A DNA stretch of 64,000 nt, from assembly GCA_905221605.1 (NCBI GenBank), contig CAJNDS010000779.1:392501-456500 (forward strand). The letters are read 5' to 3'. This document shows positions 41,436-53,082 of this stretch, piece after piece. A program made the position numbers and the translations under genes. Position 1 is the first letter of the stretch; every line of letters begins with the position of its first letter. Under the pieces are notes generated by a model, which did not search any database, was not told the origin of the DNA, and was given only the letters and a program-made list of their open reading frames with translations. The stretch comes from Symbiodinium natans (lineage: Eukaryota > Sar > Dinophyceae > Suessiales > Symbiodiniaceae).

Positions 41436-42304
41436 TTTGGTGCAAACCTCAGGCTTCCCCCGAAGCTGCAAACCTACATTTCGAAACCTAAAACGGCAGC
41501 TTAAGCCTTCTGAGGTAGTCACAGGTGTGAGACATAGACAACATTACCCAGGCCGAGCTCGGGCTGCTCAGATCCTGAATTGAAAGCCTCTACCTAGTCT
41601 GAAGGCTTGTCGTTTAGAGTTTAGAACTTGCGCATGCTTGCGCCCCATGTCGCCCCCGTCCCAACCCCTAAACCATAGAAGCGCGAGGAGATGACCGAAC
41701 ATCGAATAACATCGAAAACCTTGTCCTTGACTTCGGGTGCATGAATGACCCGAAAACCCGAAGGGTTTGAGGAGATGGAATTTCGAGTTTAGGGTTTGGG
41801 GCCAGCATGCAGACTGTATTTCGGCGTGTGGAGGGCAACACACAGAAAATACCCAAACTTCTCTTGAAACCTCTGCGTGCCACCGACCAAAAAAATCCCA
41901 AAGCCATCCTACAGAGACATATGTGTCCATGTACGCGCTCGGTACTCATCCAGGCACGTTGCTTGACATAGCGACTCGCTGAGCGACTCTCGCCAAAAAC
42001 AAGTGTTCAGCTGCTTGAAAGCCTACTACACCCTGCCCCAATAAGCCCGAACTGCAACAAACCATGAACCCTAGTAAGCCCTAAGCTGAAAACGGAAAAC
42101 CTTCCGCCCTAATCAAAGACCGAACCCTCCACCCTCGTTCAACTAAAAGCCCTGGCTGCAGGCCATTTTCCTACCGCCTCTTAAGGGAATACATAGGAAA
42201 CCATATACTTCGGGACCTTACAAATGCAGGGCTTTAGCGCTGCAGGCAGAAACTAGATCCTAATTTTAAGCTCCAACCAACTCTGAACCCGAGACCCCTT
42301 TCAA

Positions 42305-42409
42305 TCATCGCCGGGCAGGCTTCCTCTCGAAATGGTTCTTCAGCCACCGCTGCACCCGCTTCCCCTTGCCAGCCGTCTCGTGGTAAAGGCCCAGGACGTG
42401 GGCTTTGGC
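42305..42409 (-). CDS. exon candidate, possible C-terminal exon
   Basis: 105 bp to a TGA. 3' splice site AAGTCAG|GCC. Peptide AKAHVLGLYHETAGKGKRVQ, then RWLKNHFERKPARR and stop. The basic end fits a C-terminus; if so a gene ends here. Alternatively a GA donor (GGC|GATGAT) would let it continue. The high side is C-rich, an exception to the polarity rule. Confidence 0.5.
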   Translation of the reverse strand, partial: AKAHVLGLYHETAGKGKRVQRWLKNHFERKPARR

Positions 42410-43284
42410 CTGACTTCGGCTGGAGGATCCGAGAGACTCCAAAACCCCTTAGTTAAAGAGCGGAATACACCTTAACTCATACTGAGGATACCTCTAAACC
42501 TTTCGGCACAAATGCCCATGAATTAAAGCTTATCCTTTCAATCGCATTACGGATCCCTCTCGCATGGCTTAGCCAGTTAGTCTTGGAGACTCAGTTTCTT
42601 CACGTGGTTTCGGGATTTTGGTGTCTCTTGTAAGGTTTTGGGGTTCTGAAAATAATCGAGGGTTTGAACCCACGAGACTCCCAAACCTCTCAGTTGAGGA
42701 GCTGAACACATCCTAAATCATGTCACAGTGAAGACCCTGTATAATTTAAGTTATGTTGCTCTTCATCAAGGAATACAATCTCGCCCTAGACCCTAAACCC
42801 TCAAACCTTGAAGGTCTAGTGCTTGACTTGAGGGGATTTTGCAGTCTCGAGGAGCCTCGACGTTTCGGGGTTTCGGGTTCAGGCAGCTGACAATGCAGCG
42901 CTCCTCTTGACTACAGTTTAGGGCCACCTTACCTAGGGGCGCTTGTCATGAGGCTCCTACTATGTTTAAAGCTCGGGGTCCTGTTGGGGTCATACTAGGG
43001 GTCCTGACAGTCCTGACATGGAGGTCCTGTAAAGAAAAGAGGGGGGGGAGTTGGGCCTTGGGTTTTGCTTGAGCTCCTCCTCTCCGCAGAGCCCGATGTG
43101 ACAAAGCGGAGGCCAGCCCGTGCTTTTCGGGGTTTAATAGGAGCAGGTTTAGGGTTTCGGGTGTAGGGTTCAGTACTCGAAAGCTACAAGCAAAGACATC
43201 AAAGAAAGAACAACGATCCGCTTATCAAAACGTACGAAAAGAACTGGTTACCCTTAAGCCCGGAACCCGAGCATGCAAGCATAC
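42410..43284. other. intron-like stretch
   Basis: Two related stretches, near 42430-42465 and 42670-42710 (GAGACTCCAAAACCCCTTAG and GAGACTCCCAAACCTCTCAG), suggest a local duplication about 240 bp apart. G-rich motifs at 42840-42880 and 43140-43165. No gene seen. Confidence 0.4.
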
Positions 43285-43341
43285 GGCCTTCAGGAAGTCA
43301 TTCATGGACGCCGCCATGCGCACAGATCCTTGCTGCACTTC
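43285..43341 (-). CDS. exon candidate
   Basis: 57 bp, phase 0-0. 3' splice site GTGCGCAG|GAA; 5' splice site AAGGCC|GTATGC. Peptide EVQQGSVRMAASMNDFLKA. C-rich telomere-like sequence on the low side. Confidence 0.5.
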
Positions 43342-45159
43342 CTGCGCACAGAGGCTGCTGAGCGGATGGCTTAGAAATTCGGGTTGAGGAAACCTTAAAC
43401 ACTATAAGCCCTACAACCTAAAGCCCCAAACCCTCAACCCAAAACCTGGTTCAGGGCTAAAGGGTTCAACTCGGGTTTCTTCAGGGCTCAAGCGCCTGGT
43501 AACATCAGGTATGATCAGTTTACTCGGCGCTGTCTCTGAGTCTGCGCAACTGAATTTCGGTTAAGGGCTTAGGAGTTAGGGGGTAGCCGGGGTAGCGTTA
43601 AGAGTCTGGAGTTGAAAGTAAAGGATTTGGGCTAGGATTTGGCCCTGACTTGGGTGCAGAAAATGATTCTGCAAATGGCCTTGCCCCCTCAAGTCGGGAG
43701 CCTTTCGAGCCCTAACCCATAGGCTTGGTTGGGGCTTTCGTGTTTTGGGGGTTTACGGTTCAGGGCTTTCAGTTTGCGGGTTTAGGGTTCAGGGTTGCCG
43801 GTTTAGGGCTTATAGGGTGGCAAGAGGTCTGCGCAGTTTTGCACTTCCAGACCCTAAGCCGGCCGAGGATTTTAGGAATTCAGGACCGAGGCCATCACCA
43901 CCATCACCATCAGCATTTTTGGGCGCATGCTGGGGGTCTCATGATGTAGTTTATCACATCAAACCCTAAACCTGGTGTTCACGACCTGAAGGAACTCTGC
44001 ACCTGGAGTCGCCACACAAAGGCCACGAAGCATGCACAACTCGCTACGATTTGTAAATGACACAACCCTAATAATTTCAGGTTTTCGGGCATTGGGGCTT
44101 AGGTTCGTTATTGCTGATTCCCGTACAACAAACCAAAGAATATCCCTCCTGAAGAGACCGTCTTTGACTCACACCCGTGTCCTCCACCATCGACAACTTT
44201 CGGCCAGAGACGGCCATCACCTGAAGGAGCCAAATACTTCTGCCGCGTGGAAGAAGGTTTGAGGCCTCTGGACATACAGACTTACAAAACAGGATTTCAT
44301 CGCTCACATTCGGACAATCCAAAATGACTCTTGACGTACAGACTTACAAAACAGGATCAAATCGCTCACATTCGGACAAGTTAGGCGAGGCGCAAAATAT
44401 GCAAAAGCCTTCACTTGCAGGCGTGTTAGGCCCGAGGTGATACAAACAGTGATTGAGCATTACTGCCCCTTCGGTGATACGCTCGGAGGGTCTAAGGCCA
44501 GGACATGTATATGTTGAATCTGAAACTTTCCTAACCAACCCTCCCCCTTCAGTCAGGGTTTAGGGGTTCTGGTTAGGGTTTATTGCAACCTGCCCAGCAG
44601 CCTCGCACCACACTGCAGGGATGCAAAACGGTCTGAAGTCTGTGAACCGATTCGCGGTATAGGGCCGGGATTTCGGGGCTTACGAGGGCTCGTTAAAGAT
44701 CAGCGCACAGGAGCCCGAGGAGTTCGCAACACTCTCCTCTTAAGCTCCTTAAAACCCTGCAGCCGTAAACCGTAACCCCCAAACCCTGGGACCCTATACC
44801 CTGATCCCACCAGCATGAACCGCCTTCAACTACTCTGGCTTCCACAGTTAATCTGGCGGGCCGCGTAGGGTACTGTAGCTCTCCAAATCAGGGCCCCTGC
44901 GGCGGTCCATATTAAGAGAGTGAGAAAAGTGAAACTTCAATTTAACTTAACGCACCAACCCATGTATCAACATCTCGCAGCACCAATAGTATCAAACGGA
45001 AAGCCCAAGAACCGTAAACCCTAGGTCGAGGACTTACGCAGTACTGTTTGGGCCAAAACCCCAGACTTCTCACGGCATCGGGTTTAGGGCCATGGCATCT
45101 TGAATTCGGCTTGGGCCTCACCCCCCGAAACACACAGCGGAGGCATGGCTCAAAACTCT
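43342..45159. other. intron-like stretch
   Basis: G-rich run 43730-43820, C-rich 43955-43985, G-rich 44545-44590, C-rich 44745-44810. A minus-strand open stretch at 44077-44322 (includes MAVSGRKLSMVEDTG) might hold an exon, but its boundaries are unclear. Confidence 0.4.
44272..44390. repeat. tandem copies of a 66-bp unit containing the dispersed motif
   Basis: Two copies of ACAGACTTACAAAACAGGAT followed by ATCGCTCACATTCGGACAA. The second copy (44361-44390) contains the full 31-bp motif seen at 2090 and 21798. Confidence 0.75.
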
Positions 45160-45235
45160 CTCCTATTCCTCCAAGGCGCTGCCGAGTGCAAGGTGGAGAC
45201 GTCATCCGAAAGCATCCGCAGCGAGGCGTTCACAC
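45160..45235 (-). CDS. exon candidate
   Basis: 3' splice site CCGAAG|GTG. Peptide NASLRMLSDDVSTLHSAA. The donor is uncertain. G-rich motifs lie on the high side. Confidence 0.35.
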
Positions 45236-45779
45236 CTTCGGGCTCTTTACAGTTTCTAGGGGCTACTTAGGGGATCTTTTGGGGGTTCTTGGGGCATCTT
45301 TATGTTGTTAGTGCCTTCTTTTGTAGGTCTTAGAAGGACTACGGATATTGGATTTTAGGATTTGGGCTGATGTAGGGTTTGGGCTTTATGGTTCAGGGAT
45401 TCGGGGCTGGGATTTGGATGTAGGGTCCATAGTTCAGGGTCTCTTAATGTCTCTTATGGAGGATCTGCAATTAGGATTGAGGGAAAGTCTTGAGGGAAAG
45501 TCTTGGCGTTACTTATACGGACTTCGTTTCTGGTGGTGTGCTTTGTGTTGAAGGAGCCAGGCTTCCCACAATTAGGGTCCAAATACTATGTTGGGCTTCA
45601 TGGATTTGTAGACCTTTTATAAGAGCATTCTGGGGCTGTTCGCTTAAACGAAGTTAGCAAGAGCCCTGTCGCGCAGACCTGTCTACTGTATAAAACAGCC
45701 CTCCCATTCTCCCGTAATCAGGCTTATACTAGGAATCCTGAGATACAAGCGCAAATGAGGTTTATCAATCAGGGTCTGC

Positions 45780-46030
45780 ATGTCTCCAACCCGCTGGACG
45801 CCACCCTGAACCCAGAACCCCGAAGCCTTGAACCTCAAACTCTACACCCCAACAGCCCACCACCCTAAACCCTAAGCCCTAAGCCGTCTCAAAGCCGTAA
45901 GTCCCGAACCCCCAAGAAACCATATGCGCGTGTCCTTTACCCTAACCAAAAATCTCCAAAACTCCCAACTCTGCCCCCGAACCCGTAGGGCCTAGACGTC
46001 ATCCCTACACCTTCTCAACCCCCAAGCCCA
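45780..46030 (-). repeat. degenerate CCCTAAA cluster
   Basis: Dense C-rich variants (CACCCTAAACCCTAAGCCC, TTTACCCTAACC and others) below the exon candidate at 46059-46152. Confidence 0.75.
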
Positions 46031-46058
46031 TCGTATACCCATCCAAGCCCCCAAGAAC

Positions 46059-46152
46059 CGTCCCCCTTGCTGCTGGAGACACCGGCAGGGTGAATGCGCC
46101 AGCGTCCCGCGAAGGAGCTCACGGCGCGCTGGGCAGCCAGGGATGCCCGAGG
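46059..46152 (-). CDS. exon candidate
   Basis: 94 bp. 3' splice site CCTGGAG|CCT; 5' splice site GGGGACG|GTTCTTGG. Peptide PRASLAAQRAVSSFAGRWRI, then HPAGVSSSKGD. Lies exactly at a C-to-G switch of the flanking repeats. Confidence 0.5.
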
Positions 46153-46888
46153 CTCCAGGGGAGCCTTTCTAAAAATCGTGGCTTAGGGGGGGTTGAGGGT
46201 CGAGGTTTTTTGGGGGTTAGAACAACACTTAAATTGAATCTTGTCATTTTTGATTTCTTGCATACTTGCTTTTCAAAAGAACGCGAGACGTCAAACAAGA
46301 CAAAATGGCAAACAAGCGCCCTGCCACGGTCAGCCCCCTGGACTCCAAAACGGGAGGTGGACAGGTTCGGGTTGGAGGCATTCCCGGGCTGTTGTATGGC
46401 TCGGCTTGGAACCGGAGAAAAACCTAAACGTTTTGTCAGACGACGGCCAATCATGCCCTCGACAACCCAGCCGTGACTGTTTTAGGGTTATAGCTCCAAT
46501 GTTGGCCCATGACAAGAAGGTCGACTTGGGTCTGAGCCAAGAGGTATGGGCAGCTTCTTTTCAGCAGGGCAATAGCTCCATTGGGCTTTTATACGGTATA
46601 TGTTTGAATGCCTGGTTTTTGCACGCGGTCCTCCCAAGTTCGCACCCCCAAACTGGAACAAAGCAGACAGTGTAAGGAAGAGGGGCCCCCCAAGCAAACC
46701 TTGCCCTAGAGCCCCAAACCCTAGACATTCTAGAATCAGAGCCCTGCAATCGAAACCTCCAAAAACTCCATCCACAAGGCAACCCTCCCTAAGCCTGCCC
46801 AAACCCATCTAAACCCCCAGAATTTCTAAAGGGGGGCAAACTGGCCCAAACCCGAGAGAGGCGGGGAGGCGGGGGCCTCCTGGGCCAC

Positions 46889-46951
46889 CTGGAGCACCTC
46901 CGAGAGTTGCGCCGCAACGCCCCGGCGCAGCGCCGCGGCCTCTGCGGTCTT
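46889..46951 (-). CDS. exon candidate, helical
   Basis: 63 bp, phase 0-0. 3' splice site ATGCTGCAG|AAG; 5' splice site CTCCAG|GTGGCC. Peptide KTAEAAALRRGVAAQLSEVL, then Q. C-rich repeats below, G-rich above (46970-47110). Confidence 0.55.
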
Positions 46952-47769
46952 CTGCAGCATTTTGAGGGCTCTTGGAGGGTTCTTTCAAAATTATTCTAGG
47001 TCCTTTTAGGGTTCTTTCTGGTTTCTTGTGGTCTGCGTTCTCTTAGGATTCCAGGGTTCTGTAGGGCCTTTTCTTGCGCTTCTTTCACGGGCTTCAGGGT
47101 TGTTTGCAGGCCTTATGGATTTGTCAGGGTTCCAGGTCTCATGGTTTAGGGTGGTTTAGACATCCTACCCCAAACCAGAAACCGTTTGTTCAGGCTTCCA
47201 TGGTGAAGAAACGGAAGTGTCAGGGCTTTCCTTGTGTCTTACAGATCCCAAAGGAAGGCAAGATGGGGTTTGTAGCATAATTAAACCCTACGCCCTGACT
47301 CCTCGTGAAGCGAGGCTTGTAGTTTGTATTTGTATTGTTTTTGATTCTATGCTGACGTGGTTCTTGAGCTAGCCCCAACTAAAATGGGGCTAAGGAGGAA
47401 GCGCGAGATCACCCAAAAACTGCTGAGCTGCGAAGGACTGCCCATGACTGCCCCTAGAGGAACTCGATCTGGCCCGGGCCTGCTCAGCCAGGGACACGCC
47501 AGACTTCTCCCCCACCTCGGCAAAACCGCACGCCCTTCTGTGACTGTCTTTCCAGTGCAAGGCTTCCTACATGGTATCCTGAACCTGAACCAGAAACAAG
47601 ACTCTCAACCCTCAGAGTATAGATCCTAAAACTTAAAACCCTCGTCCCGAACACCCTGCTCCCCAGAAGCCCAAACCTTAAACTCCAAATCCCCTACCCC
47701 AAGCCCTGAAATCCAAAAGCCCGGAAGGGCTCTAAGCAGAAATTGCAGGAACTTCATAAAACTTGTAGC
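46952..47769. other. intron-like stretch
   Basis: G-rich 46970-47160, C-rich 47625-47720. The plus-strand open frame at 47357-47629 is not assigned. Confidence 0.4.
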
Positions 47770-47863
47770 CTAGAGGCATAATGCTCCAGGAGGATCTGGG
47801 TGTTCTTGCCCACAATTTCGACTGCCTCCTCCAGGGCGCGCAGGATCGCGTCGTCTCCTTTGC
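47770..47863 (-). CDS. exon candidate, helical
   Basis: 94 bp. 3' splice site GCCCCAG|GCA; 5' splice site TCTAG|GCTACAAG (GC type). Peptide KGDDAILRALEEAVEIVGKN, then TQILLEHYAS. It can join in phase with 48291-48339 if that exon uses a GC donor a few bases further on. Confidence 0.55.
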
Positions 47864-48290
47864 CTGGGGCTGGTGCTTGCAGTTTCCGGTGTCAGGTTTC
47901 GGGTGTTGGGTGGAACTTCAGCTGTAGCACGGTATGTAGACCTGGGTTTATTAATGGCTTGAGTCAAGACAGTCAAGAAAGAGAGCGAGAGAGGGAGACA
48001 GCGAGAGGGAGAGAGGCCGGGAAGGAGAGAATCCTTAAAACAACCCTATGAAAATCTATGAACATCTATGAACTCGTAGACGCAGAGTCCCAGCGCCCGT
48101 TGTTTGGGCGCTGGGATTCTGGGTTTCGGGTTTAGCATGTCGGACCCCTATGCCCCTGAACTCTGCACAATTCCCAACATTTGTTTCCTACAAACCAAAA
48201 AACATCCTCAATCTTAAAACCAAAGCCCCCACGTCCTAACCCCCAAGAAGCCGGCCCCTTAAACCCGAAGCCCATAGCCCAGCAGCGTAC

Positions 48291-48339
48291 GGCATCTCGG
48301 ATGCAGTGGAGGTCGCAGAAGGTCCGCGCGAAGCCATGC
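48291..48339 (-). CDS. exon candidate
   Basis: 3' splice site AAGCCAG|GCA; 5' splice site GATGCC|GTACGC, or a GC donor ten bases further (CGCT|GCTGGG) that would keep phase with the next exon. Peptide HGFARTFCDLHCIRDA. Its first base completes an Arg codon with the last two bases of 49243-49305. Confidence 0.55.
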
Positions 48340-49242
48340 CTGGCTTTTAAAGTCAACCTTGTTTTGTACTGGGGGGGGAGGGGGGGGCGGAAGTCTACAG
48401 TTTCGGCGGATTTGGGGCTTTGGGGTTTAGGAGTGTTGTGGAAGCTGTGGAAGATGAAGCCCAAACTCCTACGGTTTTAGGGTTTGTGGTTGCGCGACTC
48501 GCTAAGCCCAAAACCCCCGAACACTGACCGGCTTAGGCCTGAAAAGGGTTTAGGGGTTAGGGCTTGGGGTTTGGGGGTTGCGGGTTTAGGGCTTGAGGAC
48601 CCTAAGCCGTACACCCTACACCCCAATCCTAGGCATGGTCACAGACCTACCTAAACACCCTGCGGCTATGGGGGAAAGGGCGGGCGGACAGGCGGAGGGC
48701 TGTTGGAGAGTTCTGCCGCATGGTCGTCTTTCATTTTCGGAGAACGACTTCACGGTGCTATCTCATGTTCATTCACTCGAAGTTTCGGCTCGGCTTAGCT
48801 GCGGGCTCCAGAAATTCAGAAAGGCACCTTGGGAATATATTCCTCCATGCCCAGCGGCGAAGAAACTACTGTTCTGGACTACCTCTACCTCCTTCATTTG
48901 TCGCGCGGCACCGCAAGGGGAGTTCGGACCCCCTCAAGCACAAGACGTGCAAGTTGCAGTCGAAGGGACCTGTGGAATCCTGAATGCGATCCCTAGACTC
49001 ACAAGCCATGGGCCCCTTGAGTGCTATTACCCTCTGAACTCCTTCAGCCGCTTAGGGCTTTCGACCTCTCGTTTGGAGGAATGCTCCCCTGTCTCGAATC
49101 CCTAGAATTAACAAGAAGCCCGATAACCAAAAACACGGAAGCCCTAAACGGTAAGCCCCTCGGCAGTATCTGCTTCGATTCCTTCAGTAACCCTAGACTT
49201 GAAACCCTCAACCGAAGTCCTATACCCTAAGATACCCTAAGC
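48340..49242. other. intron-like stretch
   Basis: G-rich 48400-48480 and 48540-48600, then C-rich 48600-48660. A plus-strand open frame at 48593-49105 (170 codons) has no recognisable domain; strand and reality are unclear. Confidence 0.4.
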
Positions 49243-49305
49243 CTAATGTAGAGCGGCCCTTCATGCAGCGCGGCAGGGATCCGAAAGCAAAGTGCCTCAA
49301 AAGTC
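49243..49305 (-). CDS. exon candidate
   Basis: 63 bp. 3' splice site GACCCAG|GAC; 5' splice site ACATTAG|GCTTAGGG (GC type). Peptide TFEALCFRIPAALHEGPLYI. It ends with AG and the next exon (48291-48339) begins with G, so phase is kept. C-rich below, G-rich above. Confidence 0.55.
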
Positions 49306-51264
49306 CTGGGTCTTGAAATGTTCCCGGTCGTAGAGTTTAGGGTTAAGGGCTTAGGGTCGAGGATGTTAGTGTATAGGGTTTGGGTTAGAGTTTATGGCTT
49401 GCGGCATGAGAGTAGTTCAGGTCAGGGTTGAGGGGCCTATAGTGCTTGCAGGCCTACGTAGGGGCTTACCAGCCAAAACATAAACCAGGAAAAAGGGGCA
49501 CCGCGAATCCTAGCTTAAAACAAAACTCTACCAACCCCTTGCTCTCCCCTCTCTGGGGCGGCGTACTGGATGGGATTGCAGTCGTCATGTCCGGCTTGCT
49601 CGAAATGCCTTTCGTGCCTTGCGTTCAAGCTACATGTAGACCCCTGATTAAAACCTCCTTCCTTCAAATAAATGTCAATAGGGTTTACAAACGGGATCTT
49701 CTTACAAAACAAGGGTCTACAATGGCAGCAACGATAATGTAAACCCCGAGGCAACCCTAAACACAAATTGCCAAACCCAAGCTCACAACCCTAAACCTAA
49801 CCACAACCCTAAATCCCCAAACCCCAGAACAACCGCTTCCCGAGGTGTCGACACAGGGTTTTACAAAGGTCTGATGAGGGATGTTGAATGGTTGCAGAAG
49901 GATTCTACAAGGGTTTGGTGAACGACTGTTCAGGGCAATACGGGATGTTTAAGGGCTGCAGAAGGGTTGCATAAGGGTTCGATCAAAAGACTGTTATGGC
50001 GTAAGGGTGTCTTTAGGGTTTGGGGTTTAGTAACAAGGCAGTGTCTACGGCTTATAGAGCGTTTGAAGTACTTTCGGGTTCAGGGTTCTCAATGCTGCTC
50101 CATCTCCGCAGTTTGCCGCGCCGAGCGCTACGCCTTACGCTGAAGAAGAATTCTGACGCTTACGCGGGGAATCTGTAACTCCAAGCCGAGGCATGAAATC
50201 GGAAGTGGGAATTGGGCCGCTTGGGGTGTAGGGTTGGTCTATACGTTTTGGTTGCTGTTGCCTCTCCCGTCCCTTATCTGTAATTTGGAGACTGATCTCT
50301 GTCACGTCTGCTGTACAAGAAGGCGCGCCGTTTTTCAAATGCACGTTTTGGAGTATTTGTGTTGATTCTAGGGCACTCTTCGAACTGCAGAGCGTCTCGG
50401 TTTCGTGTTCGGGGCTTAGGACTCCACTTAGGATCGACTCAGTGGACCAGGAAAGCCATCGCGTTTTGTGTCTTGGTTGTATGGGGGAAGGATTTGGGCA
50501 GTTCTGTATATTGGGATGCATTTCCGTCTGCCGTACTCTGCTGCGGATCCGAGAAGCGGATCGGCAGAAACGCCTAGACGATGCCGTGAAGGTGCCAATA
50601 AATTTGGGGTATAAGGACTCCCTAAACGGAGGCTTCCAGAAGATCTTAGTTGAACAAAATGAGGTCTTCAGTTTACAAGACTGCATGTCGGATGATCAGA
50701 AGTTAAGCCAAATTGACGGCGAGGGTCGATCTTAAGAAGCACTTTTTCGTATCAGTTCAGAACGGTAGAACCTTCAACCGGGGAATTAAAAACCCTGTGA
50801 TGCAAAAGTCAAATCTTCCCTGGAAGGCTATAAAACTGGATGGTAGGCTGTGTAAGACTTCTAGAAAGGGCGTGTCTCTGATTCTACAAAGTGGGTTTTT
50901 GTTCCACAACAAACAAAGAAGTTGTTTCGGAGATCAATTTGAAAAGTTGTCGAGCTCGTTTTTGCTGGCAGGCTTCTTCAGTGCGTTAGCACCTTCGTGA
51001 GCTGTTCTCATTAAGGATTTTCGAGCTCTTAGGGCTTTTTGTGCAAAACCAGAACATCGAGCGAAACTATGGCAAGATGAATGTTTTCAGTTTTCAGAGT
51101 GCAACGCATGCGAAACCAGTAGAAAAGCCACCTTTGCAAAGTAGATTGCCTAAAACAGACTCGAAAGCTGACATTTGTGAAATCCACCTTTGTTTTGTGA
51201 GACTTGTTAAACTGTAGGCCATCCTCGTTCCTACGTCCTGAATCTTTCACACTAAACACCTAAC
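49306..51264. other. mixed stretch, partly free of telomere-like motifs
   Basis: G-rich 49330-49400, C-rich 49740-49830, G-rich 49990-50090. 50100-51240 has few heptamers. Within it a minus-strand open stretch at 50240-50420 (includes ETETLCSSKSALESTQIL) and a plus-strand one at 50520-50735 (includes READRQKRLDDAVKVP) both look protein-like. I cannot fix their splice sites. Confidence 0.35.
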
Positions 51265-51376
51265 CCTGATCTGTGAACTCCAAAAGCAGGGGGAGCCTTG
51301 CTTGCACGGCGTCGAGACCCATGTGTATGCCATTGAGGAACATGGTACCTTCGGGAGAGCCACTTGACAATTTGAG
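51265..51376 (-). CDS. exon candidate
   Basis: 112 bp. 3' splice site CCCAAAG|CTC; 5' splice site ATCAGG|GTTAGGTGTTTAG, with telomere-like sequence in the intron start. Peptide LKLSSGSPEGTMFLNGIHMG, then LDAVQARLPLLLEF. Confidence 0.5.
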
Positions 51377-51798
51377 CTTTGGGATCGCTCAACACCGAAT
51401 TCTGAACACTGGGATCAGGGCTTGGGGAGTGCTTTCCACGCTTCCTGTTTTGGATTGTATTGGCTGTGGTCCTACCAGTGGTCTTCTACTTGTCTCTTTC
51501 ATTGTTCAAAGTCGCACTATCACTACCAAAGTCGTTGCTATTGTTTGCTGGTGTCTGGGTAAGTCTGAGAAAGCAAACCCACCGCAGCCCCTTCAGACCA
51601 CAAGCAAAACCCCAAAGCCAACGCGCTAGGCCTCCACCCTAAGCCTTCGACCCTGCACGCTGAAGCGCAAACAAGCACGACCCCCAAAAATCCCTAAACC
51701 CAACCAAACTATCGGGAGTTGGGTTTAGGAACTTAGGGTCTAGGGAAGGGCATAGTGTTTGAGTCAACAAAATGCATCGTACCTTAGTCTAGGTTCAC

Positions 51799-51897
51799 AT
51801 GCTTCAAGACAGGGCCCCCACCGAAAAGATTCATCGTGGCGCCCGGCTCAAACTGGAAGCCCGCGCCCAGTGGAGCTGCCTCGAAGAGAGACTGTTT
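51799..51897 (-). CDS. exon candidate
   Basis: 99 bp, phase 0-0. 3' splice site GCCACAG|AAA; 5' splice site AAGCAT|GTGAAC. Peptide KQSLFEAAPLGAGFQFEPGA, then TMNLFGGGPVLKH. Confidence 0.5.
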
Positions 51898-52483
51898 CTG
51901 TGGCATCAATATGGTTCAGGTTAAGCTAGTTAAACCTAGGGTGAAAAGGCTGAAGGGTTCAGGGTTTTCTTGCCACCCGACTAGCCACAGCTCTGCGGGG
52001 TCCACATTGCGAAAATAGGGGAGAAAGCCCGTCTGACTCGACGTACAGCGGGTCGCCAAAGGCCAAGCGCAATATGTTCGGACATCAGAGGACATTCGTA
52101 TGAGCTCACAGTAGGGAACCACATCTGCGCCAACAAAACAGATGGGGTTTAGGGGTTTGGGGTTTCTAGGTTTCGGGTTTGGGTAGCAGGCTTACCAAAT
52201 ACTCCACCAGTGTAGTTACAAGACCAAAAAAACAGCTTTGGTGAACATCATAACCACCAGAACATCGCGCCCGCGCACCTCCAGACAAAGAGCCCGGGCA
52301 ACCCGCCGCCTTTTGAAAATTCCGGAACCCAGCGACAACCGCAAAGGGTGGTCGTTTATGAAAAAACGCCCAACAAAAACAAATGTTTGCGGACGTGCAA
52401 ACACCGGAAACATCGCACCTGCGAAAGTTTCGGGCACCTCAAGAAGAAGCGCGGGCATCTCCACCGTGGTAGTAGCAGAAGTC

Positions 52484-52531
52484 GTCGTCGTCGTAGTAGT
52501 AGTAATAGTAGTAGTAATAGTAGTAGTACCC

Positions 52532-52624
<93 letters not shown>

Positions 52625-52800
52625 GACGACGACGACCACCACTACCACTAACACTCCTCTACTGCTCCTGCTACTACTGCTGCTGCTACTACTGCTGCTG
52701 CCGCTGCTGCTCCTACTCCATAATCCCCATACTCCTACTCCTACTCCGACGACGACGACTCCGACGACTACTACTACTTCGCTCCTCCTACTCTTACTAG
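52484..52800. repeat. GTA/TAG trinucleotide microsatellite with CTG/CGA continuation
   Basis: (TAG)n without interruption at about 52534-52624, flanked by GTC/GTA and CTG/CTA/CGA variants. Val-rich, Leu-rich and Tyr-rich frames are artefacts. Confidence 0.92.
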
Positions 52801-52846
52801 TCCTGCTGTTGTGACAGCCTGAAACCCATAACGGCTCAAGACCGAC

Positions 52847-52894
52847 CTCAACATCGGGGATTCCATCGGCGTAGCCAGCCACCATATCCTCCCG
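52847..52894 (-). CDS. micro-exon candidate
   Basis: 48 bp, phase 0-0. 3' splice site TCCAAAG|CGG; 5' splice site GTTGAG|GTCGGT. Peptide REDMVAGYADGIPDVE. Phase matches the exon at 52996-53082. Confidence 0.4.
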
Positions 52895-52995
52895 CTTTGG
52901 AACCGTCAAACCACAAGGTACGAGGTCCAAACCCCCAAGACCCTCCGAGTCGGGTTTGGGTCGAAGCCCCCCAATGTTCCGTAAATAAGCCCTAC

Positions 52996-53082
52996 AAAGT
53001 AAGCTCCTGTGCGGCCCTGACGCTTTGTGACCGACATGTCAAGACACGTAACAATTTCCGGAAAGAAGGCGCCGAGGGATAA
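52996..53082 (-). CDS. exon candidate
   Basis: 87 bp, phase 0-0. 3' splice site AACTGCAG|TTA; 5' splice site TACTTT|GTAGGG. Peptide LSLGAFFPEIVTCLDMSVTK, then RQGRTGAYF. Confidence 0.5.

Noticed and set aside
41223-41522. Arg/His-rich and Asp/Gly-rich proteins at the CGTCAC repeat
   Set aside because: Pure products of a trinucleotide microsatellite, open in several frames on both strands.
47355-47400. relict dinoflagellate spliced-leader sequence on minus (CTTGAGC ... AAAATGG)
   Set aside because: Only two short blocks match, separated by an 11-base insertion; chance similarity is more likely.
52348-52930. long Val-, Leu- and Tyr-rich open frames
   Set aside because: Artefacts of the (TAG)n microsatellite.
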